NCBI RefSeq assembly: GCF_019097845.1
Contig: NZ_JAHRGM010000024.1
Span: forward strand, 474,314-538,313
DNA: 64,000 nucleotides
Direction: 5' to 3'
Source of the DNA: Sphingobium sp. AS12
Lineage (GTDB): Bacteria; Pseudomonadota; Alphaproteobacteria; Sphingomonadales; Sphingomonadaceae
In this document: one piece after another, positions 39,280-48,329 of the stretch
Position numbering within the stretch: the first letter of the stretch is position 1
Layout: each line of letters starts with the position of its first letter
Program-made: the position numbers and the translations under genes
Notes under the pieces: model-generated
Databases searched by the model: none
The model's input: the letters and a program-made list of their open reading frames with translations, nothing else
Told to the model about the DNA's origin: nothing

Positions 39280-39681
39280 GTGATCATCGGACTCGGCTCC
39301 GACCTGTGCAATATCGAGCGTATCCAGAATTCGCTCGATCGCTTTGGCGCGCGGTTTGAGAGCCGTGTGTTCACAGATGTCGAGCAGGCCAAGGCCAATC
39401 GCCGCCCCTTCACCAAGGCGGGGACGCTGGCCAAGCGGTTCGCCGCCAAGGAGGCTTTTTCCAAGGCGGTCGGGACCGGGTTCAAACGCGGCGTGTTCAT
39501 GAAGGATATCGGCGTCGTCAATGCGCCGTCGGGCGCGCCGACGCTGGCGCTCACCGGCGGGGCGCTGGCGCGGCTGGAAACGATGGTGCCTGCAGGCCAC
39601 AAGCCGGTCATTCATCTGACGCTCACCGACGATCATCCATGGGCGCAGGCCTTCGTCATCATAGAGGCGGTGCCGCTGTGA
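39280..39681 (+). CDS. acpS: Holo-[acyl-carrier-protein] synthase
   Basis: 133 residues from GTG at 39280, with AAGGGGAGGGG 9-19 bases upstream. [14 protein letters not shown] (Mg-binding Asp) and [16 protein letters not shown] (Glu/Lys) are the 4'-phosphopantetheinyl transferase signatures. Transfers phosphopantetheine from CoA to ACP. Confidence 0.95.
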   Translation: MIIGLGSDLCNIERIQNSLDRFGARFESRVFTDVEQAKANRRPFTKAGTLAKRFAAKEAFSKAVGTGFKRGVFMKDIGVVNAPSGAPTLALTGGALARLETMVPAGHKPVIHLTLTDDHPWAQAFVIIEAVPL

Positions 39682-40604
39682 GCGCCCTGCCCCCCGACCC
39701 CAGCGAGCAGACCCAAATGACCGCAGCCGACCTGAGCGACGAGACGCCTGCACCGGAAACCCCCGCACCAGAAACCAAAGCGCCTGCGCCGTGGGTCAAC
39801 TGGTGGCAGGAAGTCAAAAGCCTGTCGCTGCTGATCCTGGCGGTGCTGGCCTTCCACAGTTTCGTCGCCAAGCCTTTCTATATCCCCTCCGAATCGATGA
39901 TGCCGGTGCTGCTGACCGGTGACCGGCTGGTGGTCAGCAAATTCCCCTATGGCTGGTCCTATGTCTCGCCCAGCTTCCATCCCCTGCCCTTTCTGAAAGG
40001 GCGGCTGTTCGGGCGGCTGCCCGAACGCGGCGATATCGTCATCGTGTCGCCGCAGAACCGGCGCGAGGATTATATCAAGCGGGTGATCGGCCTGCCCGGC
40101 GACATTATCGAAGTGCGCGGCGGTCAGGTGGTGCTGAATGGCGTGGCGGTAAAGCAGAAGGCATTGAAGCCGCTGCGTCTGGCCGTTGATGCCAACGCGC
40201 CCTGTTCGCCGATGCAATTCCCCGGCGCACGGGTCAGCGGCGTGGACGGCAAGGACTATTGCGAATTGCCGGTGCGGCAGGAAATCCTGCCCAATGGCAA
40301 GACGTACCTGACGATCGACATGGGGCCGAGCGCGCTCGACTGGTATGGGCCGGTCAGGGTGCCTGCCAATCATGTGTTCCTGATGGGCGACAATCGCGAC
40401 AATAGCGCCGACAGCCGCGCGCCGCTGGAGGAAAATGGGCTGGGCGGACCAGTGCCATGGGAGGCGATTGGCGGGCGGGCCGAATTCATCACCTTCAGCC
40501 TGGATGGCGACACGACATGGAATCCGCTGAGCTGGGTTCGGTCGCTGCGCAGCGGGCGGGCCGGGAACAGCCTGCGGTCAGCGAGCGTTACCGACCCGAA
40601 ATAG
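39678..40604 (+). CDS. lepB: Signal peptidase I
   Basis: 308 residues from GTG at 39678 in a GTGA overlap with acpS; an in-frame ATG at 39717 is the alternative. Pro/Glu-rich N-terminal tail, one membrane helix (about 47-64), catalytic Ser in YIPSESMMP (about residue 73) and Lys in [12 protein letters not shown] (about 134), plus [11 protein letters not shown]. Cleaves signal peptides. In many alphaproteobacteria rnc-era follow; here they do not. Confidence 0.95.
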   Translation: MSALPPDPSEQTQMTAADLSDETPAPETPAPETKAPAPWVNWWQEVKSLSLLILAVLAFHSFVAKPFYIPSESMMPVLLTGDRLVVSKFPYGWSYVSPSFHPLPFLKGRLFGRLPERGDIVIVSPQNRREDYIKRVIGLPGDIIEVRGGQVVLNGVAVKQKALKPLRLAVDANAPCSPMQFPGARVSGVDGKDYCELPVRQEILPNGKTYLTIDMGPSALDWYGPVRVPANHVFLMGDNRDNSADSRAPLEENGLGGPVPWEAIGGRAEFITFSLDGDTTWNPLSWVRSLRSGRAGNSLRSASVTDPK

Positions 40605-40627
40605 TCATGACATAAGGGGTATCGGGT

Positions 40628-41710
40628 TTGAGCGACACGCAGCATCATGTCGAGGAACCCGGTCCCAGCGAAGTGCGCAGCCCGCTGGTGGCCCAGGAGT
40701 TGCAGCGCGCAGGCGTGTGGTTTGCGCTGGCCATCGTCATCGGGCTGATCGCGTTACTGGCGCAGCCGATCCTGCTGGTGCTGGGCGCGCTGGTGCTGGC
40801 GACGATGATGGATGGCGGGGCGCGGCTGTTAAAGCGCGTGCTGCCGATCGCGCGGGGCTGGCGACTGACGATCGTGCTGCTGAGCGCCGTCGCCTTCATG
40901 GTGTGGACCTTCTACCTTACCGGATCGAGCCTGATGGAACAGGCGCAAGCGATGCGGACGATCGTGGAAACGCAGGTTGCGCGGGTGGGCGGCTGGATGC
41001 AGCAGATGGGCGTGTCCACCACGCCGGAGGATCTGAAAAGCCTCGCCAGTCAGGCAATGAGTTCGATGGGACGGGTGACCGCAGCGGTCGGCACGGCTGT
41101 CGGCGCGGTCACCAGCGGGGTGATGATGCTGGTGCTGGCGATCTTCATCGCGGTCGATCCCAAACTCTATGAACGCGGCGTCGCCTGGATGCTGCCGATG
41201 GAAAAGCGCAGCCATTTCTACGCCATCGCCGACAAGATGGGATGGACGCTGCGGCGGCTGATGGCCGGGCGGCTGATCGGCATGGCCGTCGAAGGGGTCG
41301 GCACCTGGCTGCTGCTCTGGGCTGGGGGCGTGCCGATGGCGGGGTTGCTCGGAATATTGACCGGCCTGTTCGCCTTTCTGCCCAATATCGGGTCGATCAT
41401 TTCGGGCGTGCTGATCATCCTGGTCGGCTTTTCGGGCGGCACCGACACCGGCCTCTATGCCTTTGGCGTCTATCTGGCGGTGCAGATTGTCGATGGCTAT
41501 CTGATCGTGCCGATGGTGGCGAAGAAGGCCACGGATCTGGCCCCCGCGCTGGTGCTGGCGGCGCAAATCCTGTTCGGCGCACTGTTCGGCATCATGGGAC
41601 TGTTCCTGGCCGACCCGATCGTCGCGATGATCAAAGTCTATCTGGAGGAGCGGTCCAAGCGGCTGGAGGAAAAGCGCGCGGCGCGGGTGGCGGAGCGGCT
41701 GGGGGTTTAA
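40628..41710 (+). CDS. AI-2E/PerM family transporter
   Basis: 360 residues from TTG at 40628, preceded by AAGGGG. Seven or eight hydrophobic segments with the long central amphipathic region typical of PF01594 (MRTIVETQVARVGGWM). C-terminal FLPNIGSIISGVLIIL and VQIVDGYLIVPMVAKK match the family. Substrate is undetermined; despite the name few members are shown to move AI-2. Confidence 0.87.
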   Translation: MSDTQHHVEEPGPSEVRSPLVAQELQRAGVWFALAIVIGLIALLAQPILLVLGALVLATMMDGGARLLKRVLPIARGWRLTIVLLSAVAFMVWTFYLTGSSLMEQAQAMRTIVETQVARVGGWMQQMGVSTTPEDLKSLASQAMSSMGRVTAAVGTAVGAVTSGVMMLVLAIFIAVDPKLYERGVAWMLPMEKRSHFYAIADKMGWTLRRLMAGRLIGMAVEGVGTWLLLWAGGVPMAGLLGILTGLFAFLPNIGSIISGVLIILVGFSGGTDTGLYAFGVYLAVQIVDGYLIVPMVAKKATDLAPALVLAAQILFGALFGIMGLFLADPIVAMIKVYLEERSKRLEEKRAARVAERLGV

Positions 41711-41746
41711 GATTCTGCCGCAGTCGGCATGAATTACCCCGTCCAC

Positions 41747-43108
41747 TCAGCCCGGCAGCACCAAACTCGCTTCCAGTCCGCCGCCCGGTCGATTGGCCAG
41801 CCGCAATGCGCCCTGATGTTCGGCCATGATCGCGCGCACCAGCGCCAGCCCCAGCCCGGCCCCGCCGGTCTCCCGGTTGCGCGAGCCTTCCAGCCGGGTG
41901 AAGGGTTCGAGCATTTCGTCCATCCGCTCCTCGGCAATGCCCGGCCCTTCATCGGCAACCACGATGCGGATCATATGGCCTTCGCGGTTGACCGACACAT
42001 GGGCGCGATCGCCATAGACGATAGCGTTTTCGATGAGGTTGCGCAGCGCGCGGCGGATTTGCTGGGGACGGACGAAGGCGACCGCGCGGTCGCAGTCGGT
42101 CATGTCGACCGGTGATCCCAGTTCGATGAAATCCTCCACCACCGCGTCGGCCAGAGAAGCGAGATCAACCTTCTGCGCCGCTTCGGTGCTGCGTCCGGCG
42201 CGGGCGAGCGATAGGATATCCTCCAGCATCCGGTTCATTTCATCGATGGTTTCGGACATGCGCGCCCGTTCACCATCATCCTCGACCGATTCGGCCCGGA
42301 CCCGGAGGGACGCGAGCGGTGTGCGCAGGTCATGGCCGATCGCGCCCAGCATCCGGTCTTTCTCATCCAGCATGGCGATGATGCGCGACCGCATGGCGTT
42401 GAAGGCCATGGTGAGGTCGCGCACGTCGCCGGGGCCGCGCTCATCAACCGCGTCGGCAGAGCCGGTGCGGGCAAATTGCTGGGCGGAGCCGGTGAGCTGC
42501 TTGAGCGGTCGCGCGAGGCGACTTCCGACCCAGAGCAGGGGCAGCAGGACGATGACGTAGAGGATGAGCGTCTGACCGATCAGCCAGCCGCCAAAGCGCT
42601 GCGGCCGGTCGCCGGTGCGGGCCTGCACCACCACCCATTTGCCCGTTTCATATTCCGCCGCCAGCGTCAGCCTACCGACACGATGGTCGTGCGGGCGCTC
42701 GCCATTGGCGCGGATGCGGATGCGCTCCCAGCGGCGCATGGGCATGATGCTGTCATCCTGCACCACGCGGACGCTCAATATGTTGAGGCCAATATCGTCG
42801 AACATCGCCATCGCGCGCCTTTCGATATCGGGGCGCGCCTGTCCTTTCAGCGTCGGGGTGCCCTGCACGAAGCGGGCGCGCATCCGTGGCGGGACCGGGC
42901 GGTCGGGCCGGTTGTCGAGCGCATCGATGACGCGATAGACGGCGGGAGCGGTCTGACCCGTCAGTTCCACCTGGCTCCGTTCGCGATAGAGCAGCGCGAA
43001 ATTGATCGCCTGCGCCACGAACAGCGCCAGCGCGACGAGCAGGATGATCTGCCCGACCAGACTTTGCGGCCATAGGCGCAGCCGCCCTATTCCCAGCCGT
43101 CCTGTCAT
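41747..43108 (-). CDS. Sensor histidine kinase (EnvZ-like)
   Basis: 453 residues. Membrane helices at about 20-38 and 176-194 enclose a periplasmic sensor; HAMP about 195-250; phospho-acceptor GHDLRTPLASL with His259; N-box NLIENAIVYG; G1 VADEGPGIAEERM; G2 GGAGLGLALVRAI. Overlaps the response regulator stop by ATGA. The signal is unknown. Confidence 0.93.
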   Translation of the reverse strand: MTGRLGIGRLRLWPQSLVGQIILLVALALFVAQAINFALLYRERSQVELTGQTAPAVYRVIDALDNRPDRPVPPRMRARFVQGTPTLKGQARPDIERRAMAMFDDIGLNILSVRVVQDDSIMPMRRWERIRIRANGERPHDHRVGRLTLAAEYETGKWVVVQARTGDRPQRFGGWLIGQTLILYVIVLLPLLWVGSRLARPLKQLTGSAQQFARTGSADAVDERGPGDVRDLTMAFNAMRSRIIAMLDEKDRMLGAIGHDLRTPLASLRVRAESVEDDGERARMSETIDEMNRMLEDILSLARAGRSTEAAQKVDLASLADAVVEDFIELGSPVDMTDCDRAVAFVRPQQIRRALRNLIENAIVYGDRAHVSVNREGHMIRIVVADEGPGIAEERMDEMLEPFTRLEGSRNRETGGAGLGLALVRAIMAEHQGALRLANRPGGGLEASLVLPG

Positions 43109-43824
43109 AATTTGCGGACTTCCGCCGACAATGTGTAGCCGCCGCCCCAGACGGTCTTGATCAAGGTCGGGTTTTTGGGGTCCGGCTCGATCTTCTTGCG
43201 CAGGCGGCTGATCTGGTTGTCGATCGCCCGGTCGAACGCATTGGCTTCGCGTCCCTGGGTGATGTCGAGCAACTGGTCGCGGCTCAGCACGCTGTTGGGG
43301 CGGGTGGCGAAGGCCAGCATCAGATTATATTCGGCGGTCGATAGCGGCAGCGACACGCCCTCGCTATCCACCAGCGTGCGCTCCTGCGTCTTGAGCAGCC
43401 ATCCGGCAAAGCTGTAATTGGCGCCATCGGGCGCGGTAACGCGCTGGCCGCCGGTGGCGACGCGGCGGAAGATCACCTTGATCCGGGCGACCAGTTCGCG
43501 GGGCGAAAAGGGTTTGAGGACATAATCGTCAGCGCCCATCTCCAGCCCGACGATGCGGTCGGTCTCCTCGGTGCGGGCAGTGAGCAAGATGACAGGGATT
43601 TCGCTGGTTTCACGGATATGGCGGCAGAGCGACAGGCCGTCCTCGCCGGGCATCATGATGTCCAGGATCACCAGGTCGATGGCATTGGCGTTCAGGCGTA
43701 TCCGCGCTTCCGCCGCACTGTCGACGGCAGTGACGCGAAAGCCGTTGCGGGACAGATATTGCGCCAGCGGCTCGCGGATCGAACGCTCGTCATCGACGAG
43801 CAGGAGATGGGGTTTTTCGCTCAT
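43105..43824 (-). CDS. OmpR-family response regulator
   Basis: 239 residues. Receiver domain with acidic pair Asp11/Asp12, phospho-acceptor Asp55 in LVILDIMMPGEDG and switch Lys in DYVLKPFSPREL. C-terminal winged helix (about 130-235) with SRLRKKIEPDPKNPTLIKTV (20 residues). Forms a two-component system with the overlapping kinase; promoter targets unknown. Confidence 0.94.
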   Translation of the reverse strand: MSEKPHLLLVDDERSIREPLAQYLSRNGFRVTAVDSAAEARIRLNANAIDLVILDIMMPGEDGLSLCRHIRETSEIPVILLTARTEETDRIVGLEMGADDYVLKPFSPRELVARIKVIFRRVATGGQRVTAPDGANYSFAGWLLKTQERTLVDSEGVSLPLSTAEYNLMLAFATRPNSVLSRDQLLDITQGREANAFDRAIDNQISRLRKKIEPDPKNPTLIKTVWGGGYTLSAEVRKL

Positions 43825-43855
43825 GCTGCCTGTCTGTCATGGCTGAACCAAGGTT

Positions 43856-43949
43856 GGAAGGGCGAAGGCGCAAGGGGGCACGCCTTCGCCCTTCCAGTTC
43901 TCGCGGTCCGGTTCAGGGACATCAGTGGGAATGCCGGGCCTGACCGCGA
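43856..43949. repeat. Tandem perfect hairpins
   Basis: A 15-bp perfect stem GGAAGGGCGAAGGCG/CGCCTTCGCCCTTCC at 43856-43895 (loop 10 bases), followed by a second pair TCGCGGTC/GACCGCGA at 43901-43949. Located between the response regulator start and the EF-hand gene end, both minus strand. No T-run follows on the minus strand, so this may be a REP-like element rather than a classical terminator. Confidence 0.7.
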
Positions 43950-43958
43950 AGGGGGTAT

Positions 43959-44615
43959 TTAGCCTGCGGGCGGCGGGGGTGCCTTGCGGTCCTTCCACGC
44001 GCCGCGCATCGCTTCGCGGCCTGCCTTCATTTCATCGGCGGTCACCTTGCCATCCTTGTTGGTGTCGGCCTTGTCGAACATCGCGATCGGCCCGGCCATG
44101 AACTCGGCCTTGGTGACGGTGCCGTCCTTGTTGGCGTCACCGCGCGCACCCATCATACCACCTTGGCCGGGACCGCGATGATGGCCACGACCGGCCCATT
44201 TGCGCCCTTCAGGGCCACCGGGCTTGCCGGCTTCGGCACGGCGCTCGGCGCGCTTGTCGGCGCGGGCTTCATGCGCGGCGGTAAATTCCGCCTTGCTGAC
44301 CTGGCCATTCTTGTCTGTGTCCAGCGCGGCAAAGCGCATGTCGAGCCGCTGGGCGCGCTTCGCGTCGCGATCGGCCTGGGTCAGCTTGCCGTCCTTGTCG
44401 ACGTCCATCCTGGCAAAGCGCGCTTCCAGCCCTGCGGTCAGTTCCGCCTTGCTGATCGCGCCATCCTTGTTGGTGTCCGCCATGGCCATCATGCCGCCGC
44501 GACCACCCCGGCCCGGCCCTTCACCGCCCGGCTGGGCAAAAGCGAGATGCGAGGCAGCAAGGCCGCCGACGAACAGCGAACCCAGCGCGACGGTGCCAAA
44601 AAATTTACCGAGCAT
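43959..44615 (-). CDS. Secreted EF-hand calcium-binding protein
   Basis: 218 residues from ATG at 44615 with GGAAGG upstream; the longer open frame is not family-like. Signal peptide MLGKFFGTVALGSLFVGGLA and following to AFAQ. Five EF-hand loops can be read: DTNKDGAISKAE, DVDKDGKLTQAD, DTDKNGQVSKAE, DANKDGTVTKAE and DTNKDGKVTADE. A Gly/Arg/His-rich spacer separates loops three and four. Probably periplasmic calcium binding or buffering. Confidence 0.9.
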   Translation of the reverse strand: MLGKFFGTVALGSLFVGGLAASHLAFAQPGGEGPGRGGRGGMMAMADTNKDGAISKAELTAGLEARFARMDVDKDGKLTQADRDAKRAQRLDMRFAALDTDKNGQVSKAEFTAAHEARADKRAERRAEAGKPGGPEGRKWAGRGHHRGPGQGGMMGARGDANKDGTVTKAEFMAGPIAMFDKADTNKDGKVTADEMKAGREAMRGAWKDRKAPPPPAG

Positions 44616-44749
44616 GTCCTGTACCTTCCAAATGACTGTCATGAACGGCATGTCGCCGTCCTTGACATCGCTTATGGGCAAGACTTGTCCCGCAACTATG
44701 TCAGCGCAACAGACAAACTGTCGCAATTTGTAACGGCGCATTGGCGTTG

Positions 44750-44830
44750 CCGCACCAGCCCACACCCCACCCGGCCTCCCACAGAGTGTATCCTGAATGG
44801 GAGGTCGGGTGGGGGTGTGGGCCGGTGCGG
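44750..44830. repeat. Long hairpin-forming inverted repeat
   Basis: Arms of about 32 bases. The left begins CCGCACCAGCCCACACCCC and ends CCTCCCA (44781); the right begins TGGGAGG (44798) and ends GGGTGTGGGCCGGTGCGG. Only a few mismatches and a 16-base loop. It lies between the PAS/chemoreceptor gene end and the EF-hand gene, both on the minus strand. Confidence 0.85.
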
Positions 44831-44865
44831 AATGAATGTGCGAAGGCACATTCCCCCATAGAAAC

Positions 44866-45519
44866 TCAGCCGGAAATCACGGCGCACGCGTCCCGCGTGG
44901 CGTTTTGCGTGTCGAGCGCGAGCTTCTTCACCTCCGCTGCGACGACGGAAAAGCCGCGCCCGGCTTCCCCTGCGCGCGCCGCCTCGATCGATGCATTGAG
45001 CGCCAGCAGGTTGGTCTGGCGGGCAATGCCGTCAATCGCATCGACTATTCCGCTGACTTCGCCCAGCACCCTTTCGATGCTGGCACGGCGGTCACGCTCC
45101 TGCCGACTGAGGCGCTGTTCGGCATCCTCGCGCGCCGCAATGGCTTCCTGTTCGGCACTGATGTCGGTGGCGAATTTGATGATGCCGATCTGTACGCCAT
45201 CATCGTCGAAGATCGGATTATAGCTGCCCCTGATCCAGATCAGGCGGCCATGCCGGTCCTGCCGTCGATAGACGCCGGTGTCGAACTGCCCCGCGCGCAA
45301 CCGGTCCCAGAAAGCCGCATAGTCCGCCGTGCCAGCCAAGCCCGGTTCGCAGAACAGGCTGTGCGGGCGCAATTCGATGTCCGCGAAAGCATAGCCGAAC
45401 AGCGCTAGGAAATTATCGTTGGCGCCAATGACGCGGCAGTTCATGTCGAAGCTGACGATCGCCGTCGAGCGTTCGATCGCGCGACAGATTGACGATGTCT
45501 CCAACTCTATGCCGTACAT
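44866..45519 (-). CDS. Soluble PAS plus short chemoreceptor-signalling-domain protein
   Basis: 217 residues, no membrane segment. PAS domain about 10-125 ([38 protein letters not shown]), coiled linker, then the chemoreceptor hairpin tip [20 protein letters not shown] with [17 protein letters not shown]. The protein ends about 15 residues after the tip, so the returning helical arm is very short. No HAMP, no obvious methylation helices. Likely a cytoplasmic redox or ligand sensor talking to CheA/CheW-type partners; none are in the window. Confidence 0.85.
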   Translation of the reverse strand: MYGIELETSSICRAIERSTAIVSFDMNCRVIGANDNFLALFGYAFADIELRPHSLFCEPGLAGTADYAAFWDRLRAGQFDTGVYRRQDRHGRLIWIRGSYNPIFDDDGVQIGIIKFATDISAEQEAIAAREDAEQRLSRQERDRRASIERVLGEVSGIVDAIDGIARQTNLLALNASIEAARAGEAGRGFSVVAAEVKKLALDTQNATRDACAVISG

Positions 45520-45520
45520 G

Positions 45521-45547
45521 CCGATGCCTCCGAAATGGAGGCATCGG
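45521..45547 (-). promoter_or_regulatory. Hairpin that sequesters the ribosome binding site of the PAS/chemoreceptor gene
   Basis: On the minus strand the mRNA reads CCGATGCCTCC-ATTTC-GGAGGCATCGG, one base before the ATG. The 11-bp stem is perfect, and GGAGG (the SD, 7 bases from the ATG) is paired with CCTCC of the other arm. It could also act as a weak end for argG transcripts, but there is no T-run. Confidence 0.65.
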
Positions 45548-45598
45548 CGATAATCGGTTAACGCTTACCTAACCATGCGGCAGGCCGAGCGCGGCTGG

Positions 45599-46816
45599 TC
45601 AGCGATCCCGCCGACCCAGCAGCCGCAGGCGCAGCGCGTTGAGCTTGATGAAGCCCGCCGCGTCGCGCTGGTCGTATGCGCCCGCATCATCCTCGAACGT
45701 CACGACCTTTTCGCTGTAGAGCGAATAAGGCGACTTGCGACCCACGACATAGACGCCGCCCTTGTAGAGCTTCAGCCGGACGGTGCCGGTGACCTTTTCC
45801 TGGCTATGGTCGATCGCCGCCTGCAACATCTCGCGCTCTGGCGAGAACCAGAAGCCGTTATAGATGAGTTCGGCATAGCGCGGGGCCAGTTCGTCCTTCA
45901 GATGCGCAGCACCGCGATCCAGCGTCACCTGCTCGATACCGCGATGGGCGAGGTGATAGATGGTGCCGCCCGGCGTTTCATACATGCCGCGCGATTTCAT
46001 GCCGACGAAGCGGTTTTCCACCAGGTCGAGACGGCCGATACCATGCTTGCGGCCATATTCGTTGAGCGTTTCCAGCAGGGTCGCAGGCGACATGCCCACG
46101 CCATTGATCGCCACGCCATCGCCACGCTCGAAATCGATCGTAATATATTCGGGCGCGTCGGGCGCGTCCTCCGGGTTGACCGTGCGCGAATAGACATAGT
46201 CGGGGACTTCATCCCACGGATCTTCCAGCACTTTGCCTTCGGACGAGGTGTGCAGCATGTTCGCGTCGGTCGAAAAGGGGCTTTCGCCACGCTTGTCCTT
46301 GGCGATCGGAATCTGATTCTGTTCGGCAAATTCGATCAGCCGTGTGCGGCTGGTCAGATCCCATTCGCGCCACGGCGCTATCACCTTGATGTCGGGCGAC
46401 AGGGCATAATAGCCCAGCTCGAAACGGACCTGATCATTACCCTTGCCGGTCGCGCCGTGGCTGACCGCGTCAGCGCCCACCATCTTGGCGATCTCGATCT
46501 GGCGCTTGGCGATCAGCGGCCGGGCGATCGACGTGCCGAGCAGATAGAGGCCTTCATAGAGCGCATTGCTGCGCATCATCGGGAACACATAGTCGCGCAC
46601 GAATTCCTCGCGCAGGTCGTCGATGAAGATATGTTCTTCCTTGACACCCATCAGCCGCGCCTTGGCCCGTGCGGGTTCCAGTTCCTCGCCCTGCCCCAGA
46701 TCGGCGGTGAAGGTGACGACTTCGCACTGGTAAGTCTGCTGCAGCCATTTCAGGATCACGCTGGTGTCGAGGCCACCGGAAAAGGCAAGGACGATGCGGT
46801 TGATCTTGTCTGACAT
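45599..46816 (-). CDS. argG: Argininosuccinate synthase
   Basis: 405 residues from ATG at 46816 ([20 protein letters not shown]). ATP-pyrophosphatase loop [22 protein letters not shown] and [12 protein letters not shown] are the type 1 ArgG signatures. Joins citrulline and aspartate in arginine synthesis. Confidence 0.96.
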   Translation of the reverse strand: MSDKINRIVLAFSGGLDTSVILKWLQQTYQCEVVTFTADLGQGEELEPARAKARLMGVKEEHIFIDDLREEFVRDYVFPMMRSNALYEGLYLLGTSIARPLIAKRQIEIAKMVGADAVSHGATGKGNDQVRFELGYYALSPDIKVIAPWREWDLTSRTRLIEFAEQNQIPIAKDKRGESPFSTDANMLHTSSEGKVLEDPWDEVPDYVYSRTVNPEDAPDAPEYITIDFERGDGVAINGVGMSPATLLETLNEYGRKHGIGRLDLVENRFVGMKSRGMYETPGGTIYHLAHRGIEQVTLDRGAAHLKDELAPRYAELIYNGFWFSPEREMLQAAIDHSQEKVTGTVRLKLYKGGVYVVGRKSPYSLYSEKVVTFEDDAGAYDQRDAAGFIKLNALRLRLLGRRDR

Positions 46817-46905
46817 GGCTAGCGACTCTTCTGTGCAGTGATGGCGCGGATGATGCGCGCGGCGCGTATCAGCCAGTGTGCAAAAGTGCAACCGGACAGG
46901 CGAAA

Positions 46906-46936
46906 AGGGACCGGAAGCGCTGTGCTTCCGGTCCCT
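46906..46936 (-). terminator. Rho-independent terminator of the Pro/Ala-rich protein gene
   Basis: 13-bp stem AGGGACCGGAAGC/GCTTCCGGTCCCT around a short loop. On the minus strand the stem runs into TTTTC. It lies 22 bases beyond the gene's stop and before argG. Confidence 0.85.
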
Positions 46937-46958
46937 CTCATCCTGTCGTCAGGATTGA

Positions 46959-47897
46959 TTAGTGGGTGCGCGGTTTCAGAACCCCGGTCCGCACGCCATC
47001 ATTGCCAAAGCGATAGACGGTCTGGCTGCGGTCGATCGCCGGGGTGGGCGCGGAGACCGGCTGAGCCTGCTGGGGCGCTGGCGGCGCGGCGACCGCCTGA
47101 CGCTCGGTCAGCAGGAACTTGGCCCGGCGCACCCTCTTGGCGTGAGTGAGGAAAGGGTTTTCCGGGCTGGGCGGCGCGGCGACCATGGCGGCGATCGTGC
47201 GCTGTTCGTCCGTCACCGGTGCGGCGGGCGTATAGATGGCGCGCGGCGCGACGGGTGCCGGAGCGGGGTTGACCGGCATTGGTTCGGCGACCGGCGCGAC
47301 CAATTGCTCCTCCTCGACCGTTTCGATCGGGCGACGACGACGCATCAGCGCGGCACCACCCAGGCCTGCGAGCAGCAACGCTGCGCCGCCCATGGCGAAG
47401 AGCAGCGCATTGTCGGTGCGCGCGGCCTGCTGTTTCACTACCGGCGCGGCTGGCGTTGCGGCAACCGGTTCCGGCACGATCACAGGGGCGACCGGTGCGG
47501 GGGTTGCAGCAGGTGGCGTCACTGCGGGAGCCGATTGTGCGACGGCGACCGGCACAACTGGCGCAGCGGCCCGTTCCACGGGGCGCGATGCGGCGCGGCG
47601 CGGCGCTGGCGCAAGCTTGGCGGCGGCCTCGGCTTCGGCGGATGCAATCGCTGCGGCGCGACGTTCCTCGACCGAGGGCGTGGCTTGCACCACCGGCGCG
47701 CTGGTCGCGAAAGTGGGCGTCGCGGGGGTCGCAGTGATTGGCGCTGTCACAGCCTCCGGCGGTGCGGCGGGTGCCGCTACCGTTGGGGCGACCGGCGGCG
47801 GCGCGAGTTCCTGCGCCAGCAAAGGGGTTGCACTGAGGGCCAGAACAGCGGCGATCGCGGCCCTGGCGGGGCGAATTGAGCGAGTGTGTTCAGTCAT
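46959..47897 (-). CDS. Pro/Ala/Val-rich membrane protein
   Basis: 312 residues from ATG at 47897; a TTG at 47936 is also in frame. Signal peptide ending ATPLLAQ, then about 150 residues of Ala/Pro/Val low complexity (PAVTPPAATPAPVAPVIVPE, 20 residues shown), one membrane helix (ALLFAMGGAALLLAGLGGAA) followed by RRRRP, and a cytoplasmic tail with NPFLTHAKRVRRAKFLLTER. No family recognised; similar proteins with an LPXTG-like helix and Arg cluster occur in sphingomonads. Function unknown. Confidence 0.7.
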   Translation of the reverse strand: MTEHTRSIRPARAAIAAVLALSATPLLAQELAPPPVAPTVAAPAAPPEAVTAPITATPATPTFATSAPVVQATPSVEERRAAAIASAEAEAAAKLAPAPRRAASRPVERAAAPVVPVAVAQSAPAVTPPAATPAPVAPVIVPEPVAATPAAPVVKQQAARTDNALLFAMGGAALLLAGLGGAALMRRRRPIETVEEEQLVAPVAEPMPVNPAPAPVAPRAIYTPAAPVTDEQRTIAAMVAAPPSPENPFLTHAKRVRRAKFLLTERQAVAAPPAPQQAQPVSAPTPAIDRSQTVYRFGNDGVRTGVLKPRTH

Positions 47898-48041
47898 AGC
47901 GAAAGATGAACCCACGACATCTTCGATTGACCGCAAACCGACTCTCGCTTTCAGGACGGATGGTGGCGGATCAGCGGCAGAATGATTGGCCTGAACAACG
48001 GTTCATCTTCACATGAACGGTAGATTTACAAAATAATACTT

Positions 48042-48233
48042 TTAGTCGTCTAACCCGCGTCCTTCACGATAGGCGCCGTCCAGCAAAGCGTCCTGCCGTG
48101 CCTGATCCTTTTCGTCCGCAATCCGCTCCGCCTTCGTCCGGCCGAATTTCGCACGATTGCCGTCCGCCGCGCGCGCCTTGTCGTCCCGCGATTTCGCCTT
48201 GCGCGCCTGGCGCAGATTGATGACATTGCTCAT
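48042..48233 (-). CDS. DUF4169 family small basic protein
   Basis: 63 residues from ATG at 48233 (MSNVINLRQARKAKSR). Highly charged, helical, with AKFGRTKAERIADEKDQAR. The start VINLRQARKAKAR-type motif is the DUF4169 hallmark. Function unknown. Divergent from the LacI gene. Confidence 0.82.
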   Translation of the reverse strand: MSNVINLRQARKAKSRDDKARAADGNRAKFGRTKAERIADEKDQARQDALLDGAYREGRGLDD

Positions 48234-48329
48234 GTCCCGGCTGTTCCTTCCCCATTGCGCCGCATATCGCATCATAGGGGCGGCGATCATGGCTTGCCAA
48301 GCGCGGCCTCTCGCTTCCATGACACTCTA

